Source: Nitrincola salilacus (lineage in GTDB: Bacteria > Pseudomonadota > Gammaproteobacteria > Pseudomonadales > Balneatricaceae). From it: DNA of 64,000 bases. The number at the start of each line of letters is the position of its first letter. The stretch's first letter is position 1. Position numbers and translations under genes: made by a program. The notes under the pieces were generated by a model that was not told the origin of the DNA, made no database searches, and was given only the letters and a program-made list of their open reading frames with translations. Below are positions 61,306 to 64,000 of this stretch, piece by piece. The stretch is from assembly GCF_046271865.1 (NCBI RefSeq), contig NZ_CP176580.1, positions 2,418,001-2,482,000 on the forward strand. The letters run 5' to 3'.

Positions 61306-62751
61306 ATGAAGCTCTATAAGCAGGTTGCCACGGCGTTGTGCGAACGTATTGAGCAGGGCTACTATCAATCGGGCCAGAAACTTCCCTCGATACGCGTACT
61401 GAGCACTGAGTACGATGTCAGTATCTCCACCATACAGGAGGCGTACAGAACACTGGAGCGCAAAGGACTGATTGAGGCACGGCCCAAATCCGGCTTCTAT
61501 GTATTGAACCGCCAACGCATACCAAACCTGCCTGATGTATCTCGCCCCGTTCAACGCCCGCTTGAGGTATCAAACTGGGAAGAGGTGTTGAATCTGCTCT
61601 CAAATATGTATGAGCCGAATGTGATACAGCTCAGCCGGGCAATTCCCGATCTGAACGCCAAATCGCTTATTCCGCTGCGTAAAATCCTGTCTGAACTGAA
61701 CCGCACCGCACCTATTCAAACCTTCTCCTATGAAGATCTGCGCGGTTCAGAAAAGCTGCGTATACAACTGTCGCGCCTGATGGTGGATTCCGGTAGCCTG
61801 TTGCACCCGGATGATATCGTCACCACTACCGGTTGCCAGGAGGCGCTGTCAGTCAGTCTTCGGGCGATCTGCAGCCCCGGCGATATCGTTGCGGTGGACT
61901 CGCCGAGCTTTTACGGTTCAATGCTGTCAATCAAGGCTCACGGCCTTAAAACCATCGAGATACCGACCCACCCCGAAACCGGGATCAGCCTGGAGGCTCT
62001 GGAGCTGGCATTGGACCAATGGCCGATCAAGGCGTTGCAACTGACACCTACCTGCAACAACCCGCTCGGCTACACCATGCCGGAAGAGAACAAGAAAAAG
62101 CTGGTGGCGCTGGCTGCCCGCTATGATCTGACCATCATTGAAGATGATATCTATGGCGACCTGTCTTATCAGTACCCTCGGCCGCGCACTATCAAATCCT
62201 ATGATACTGATGGCCGTGTGATGCTCTGCTCATCTTTTTCGAAAACTCTGGCGCCGGGTCTGCGCGTTGGCTGGGTGGCTCCGGGGCGTCATCTTGATCA
62301 GGTGATTCATATGAAGTATGTCTCGACCGCCTGTAGCGCCACCCTGCCGCAACTGGCGCTGGCAGAGTTCATTGCACAGGGAGGATATGAAAGACATGTG
62401 CGCAAAATGCGCTCACGCTACCAGCACAGTCGCGACATGATGATTGACTGGGTGGAGAGATACTTCCCCACGGGCACACGTATCAGCTACCCACAGGGGG
62501 GCTTTCTGCTCTGGGTTGAGCTGCCGGCAGAAGTGGATACGGCTGAGCTGAACAAGCGCACCACACGCAAAGGGGTCAGTCTGGCACCCGGCATACTCTT
62601 CTCGGCTTCCGGTAAATACCGCAACTGCATGCGCCTTAACTTTACCGAACGCCCCTGTATCGAGAACGAAAAAGCCGTGGAACTGCTCGGCCAGGAGTCG
62701 AAAAAACTGATCAGTGAGCTGCAGGGTGAAAAGATGGCTGTTTTTGTCTGA
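61306..62751 (+). CDS. MocR family regulator (GntR helix-turn-helix plus aminotransferase fold)
   Basis: 481-residue regulator. Winged helix at residues 1-70 (KLPSIRVLSTEYDVSISTIQEAYRTLERKGLIEARPKSG, quoted in part), then a class I aminotransferase-like domain with QLTPTCNNPLG near 245, IIEDDIYGDLSY near 282 and the PLP lysine in CSSFSKTLAPGLRVGWV near 313. PLP binding is expected, with ligand-controlled DNA binding; transamination is not the normal role. Divergent from the DUF1127 gene and likely its controller. Confidence 0.9.
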   Translation: MKLYKQVATALCERIEQGYYQSGQKLPSIRVLSTEYDVSISTIQEAYRTLERKGLIEARPKSGFYVLNRQRIPNLPDVSRPVQRPLEVSNWEEVLNLLSNMYEPNVIQLSRAIPDLNAKSLIPLRKILSELNRTAPIQTFSYEDLRGSEKLRIQLSRLMVDSGSLLHPDDIVTTTGCQEALSVSLRAICSPGDIVAVDSPSFYGSMLSIKAHGLKTIEIPTHPETGISLEALELALDQWPIKALQLTPTCNNPLGYTMPEENKKKLVALAARYDLTIIEDDIYGDLSYQYPRPRTIKSYDTDGRVMLCSSFSKTLAPGLRVGWVAPGRHLDQVIHMKYVSTACSATLPQLALAEFIAQGGYERHVRKMRSRYQHSRDMMIDWVERYFPTGTRISYPQGGFLLWVELPAEVDTAELNKRTTRKGVSLAPGILFSASGKYRNCMRLNFTERPCIENEKAVELLGQESKKLISELQGEKMAVFV

Positions 62752-62780
62752 TACCTGCGCACAGGAGTTGATCAGCAGGA

Positions 62781-63515
62781 TCACTTTTTCCTGGCATCAC
62801 GCACCAGAACTATCGAGTCACGCCGATCAATTTCAAACAGGCCGATTGATGCTATCAACTGACTCAGTTTGGAAAATCCATAGTTACGTGGATCGAAATC
62901 ATTCGCGGTTTTATTGATATAACTTCCAACCGGCCCTAAAGGTGCCCAGCCAGCCTCATCAGACTCGGCCTCGATCCCTGAGCGAATCAGGTTGACCAGA
63001 GCCGTATCCCCTTTCAGTTGCTTGGCGGTAACCGGCTTGATCACCTCCTGCTCGGGATCATCTTTGGGTGCCATGAATACATCCGTGTAGATGAAACGAT
63101 CACAGGCTGACACAAAGGGGCGCGGCGTTTTGCGCTCACCAAAACCATACACACGCCGACCCGACTCACGTATCCGCGATGCCAGGCGGGTAAAGTCACT
63201 GTCACTGGATACTATACAAAAGCCTGAAAAGTGACCGGCATAGAGTAGATCCATCGCATCGATGATCATCGCACTATCAGTCGCGTTTTTTCCGGTCGTG
63301 TAACCGAACTGCTGAATCGGCTGGATGGAGTGCTGTAGAAGCTCGTTTTTCCATGAGCCCAGATTCGGCTTGGTCCAATCGCCATATATCCGTTTGACAC
63401 TGGCCACCCCCAGCTTGGCCACCTCAGCCAGCAGCCCTTCGATGATAGCAGGGCTTGCATTGTCTGCATCGATCAACACTGCCAGTGATGAGTTTGCTTC
63501 GGTTTCATTGGCCAT
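62781..63515 (-). CDS. NYN domain protein with OST-HTH/LOTUS-like end (LabA/DUF88)
   Basis: 244-residue protein. The N-terminal NYN (PIN-like nuclease) domain has the acidic residues AVLIDADNASP near 13, KNATDSAMIIDAMDLLY near 76 and CIVSSDSDFTRLASRIRE near 98, so the metal-binding Asp set is complete. The C-terminal 75 residues (LVNLIRSGIEAESDEAGWAPLGPVGSYI...) match the OST-HTH/LOTUS RNA-binding type. A role in RNA handling is inferred from domains. Single gene, convergent with the MocR gene. Confidence 0.88.
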   Translation of the reverse strand: MANETEANSSLAVLIDADNASPAIIEGLLAEVAKLGVASVKRIYGDWTKPNLGSWKNELLQHSIQPIQQFGYTTGKNATDSAMIIDAMDLLYAGHFSGFCIVSSDSDFTRLASRIRESGRRVYGFGERKTPRPFVSACDRFIYTDVFMAPKDDPEQEVIKPVTAKQLKGDTALVNLIRSGIEAESDEAGWAPLGPVGSYINKTANDFDPRNYGFSKLSQLIASIGLFEIDRRDSIVLVRDARKK

Positions 63516-63633
63516 GATTGCTGTCCTTGAATAGGTGATGTAGAAGGCATGGATGTAACCATATCAGCCTGTTACTCTAATGTACTGTGATAAAACCAGG
63601 GTCACAAACTTTGTTTCGGGCAAACCCGCTTAG

Positions 63634-64000
63634 TCAGCATTCAACTTTATACCCGAGTGCCCAATTCCGGAAGGTATCCTTCACCTCATCTCGCGTCTCA
63701 GGATGCACGTCCACTACTCCATAACCACGCCTTGAGTTCAGCGTCAGACCAGGCAGCTCAACCAGCATGCCGGCACGCAGTAGATCGTCAACCAGCCCTC
63801 GCCAGCCAAGGCAGACACCCTGCCCGGCAATGGCTGCCTGTATCAGCAAGGTATAGTTATTGAATGCCAACTCTGCGGAATCCAGACATTGAGTCACGCC
63901 TTTTTGCCTGAAGTAATGAGGCCAATCCATCCAGCTTTGCCCTTCATCAGCTGTCAGGGTCAGCAATGCCAGACGACTGAGCGCCTCAGGCGTATCGATC
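63634..64000 (-). CDS. LysR family regulator, effector domain only (5' end outside window)
   Basis: C-terminal 121 residues of a LysR-type regulator whose N-terminal DNA-binding part lies beyond the right edge; the frame is open to the last base. The segment LAFNNYTLLIQAAIAGQGVCLGWRGLVDDLLRAGMLVELPG is typical of GcvA-like effector domains. It is a different gene from the LysR at the left edge, since that one is on the same strand with another truncation. Confidence 0.85.
   Translation of the reverse strand, partial: IDTPEALSRLALLTLTADEGQSWMDWPHYFRQKGVTQCLDSAELAFNNYTLLIQAAIAGQGVCLGWRGLVDDLLRAGMLVELPGLTLNSRRGYGVVDVHPETRDEVKDTFRNWALGYKVEC

Overview
The window reads as chromosome from a marine gammaproteobacterium, most likely an Oceanospirillales relative (Amphritea/Marinobacterium/Neptunomonas-like). 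This rests on moderate GC, dense bacterial operons with Shine-Dalgarno sites, EfpL with its arginine-tipped loop, two TRAP transporters, an AGCS symporter, FapA-like DUF342 and several catabolic islands. The taxonomic call is inference. I saw no rRNA, tRNA, IS element, prophage or CRISPR array.

Layout. 0-13.4 kb: mixed housekeeping and regulatory genes. These include a truncated LysR, a DMT exporter, a HipBA toxin-antitoxin pair with a nested palindromic operator, a racemase, a thioesterase, EfpL, MOSC and GFA proteins, a phosphopantetheinyl transferase, a crotonase-fold protein without catalytic Glu, a GGDEF-EAL receptor, a MarR/tautomerase pair with duplicated operators, and a cupin/TRASH pair opposite a GlxA-type regulator. 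13.5-16.0 kb: a class-3 lipase between two paralogous lipoproteins, arranged like an antibacterial lipase effector with immunity lipoproteins. 16.1-22.7 kb: a homogentisate operon (Lrp regulator, MhaA-like hydroxylase, DUF2783 partner, hmgA, fahA, maiA, MBL-fold protein). 22.9-29.7 kb: a Tat-exported SQOR-like flavoprotein with a membrane partner, then a fused arylpyruvate:ferredoxin oxidoreductase and an aromatic aminotransferase. 29.8-47.6 kb: a GDPD/XRE-cupin/PepQ group, a complete TRAP transporter (P, Q, M), an MFS pump, a PaaN/enoyl-CoA hydratase/SDR group, UspA, an AGCS symporter, a LysE exporter and a DUF342 protein.

48.0-60.2 kb looks like one functional island. It holds TRAP Q/M genes without a binding protein, a Cache histidine kinase, an operon (mmsA-like, GMC oxidoreductase, HisC-like aminotransferase, LysR), a Cache chemoreceptor and a NarL-type response regulator. 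The GMC and MmsA pair matches the DddA/DddC (3-hydroxypropionate to malonate semialdehyde to acetyl-CoA) arrangement. The two divergent promoters that bracket the island, 9.4 kb apart, carry the same two-part motif at identical spacing, which suggests that the separated kinase and regulator are partners controlling uptake, chemotaxis and themselves.

60.2-64 kb: thiol peroxidase, a 56-codon DUF1127 gene divergent from a MocR regulator with a perfect 12-bp inverted repeat between them, a NYN/LOTUS-type RNA-binding protein, and a second truncated LysR at the right edge.
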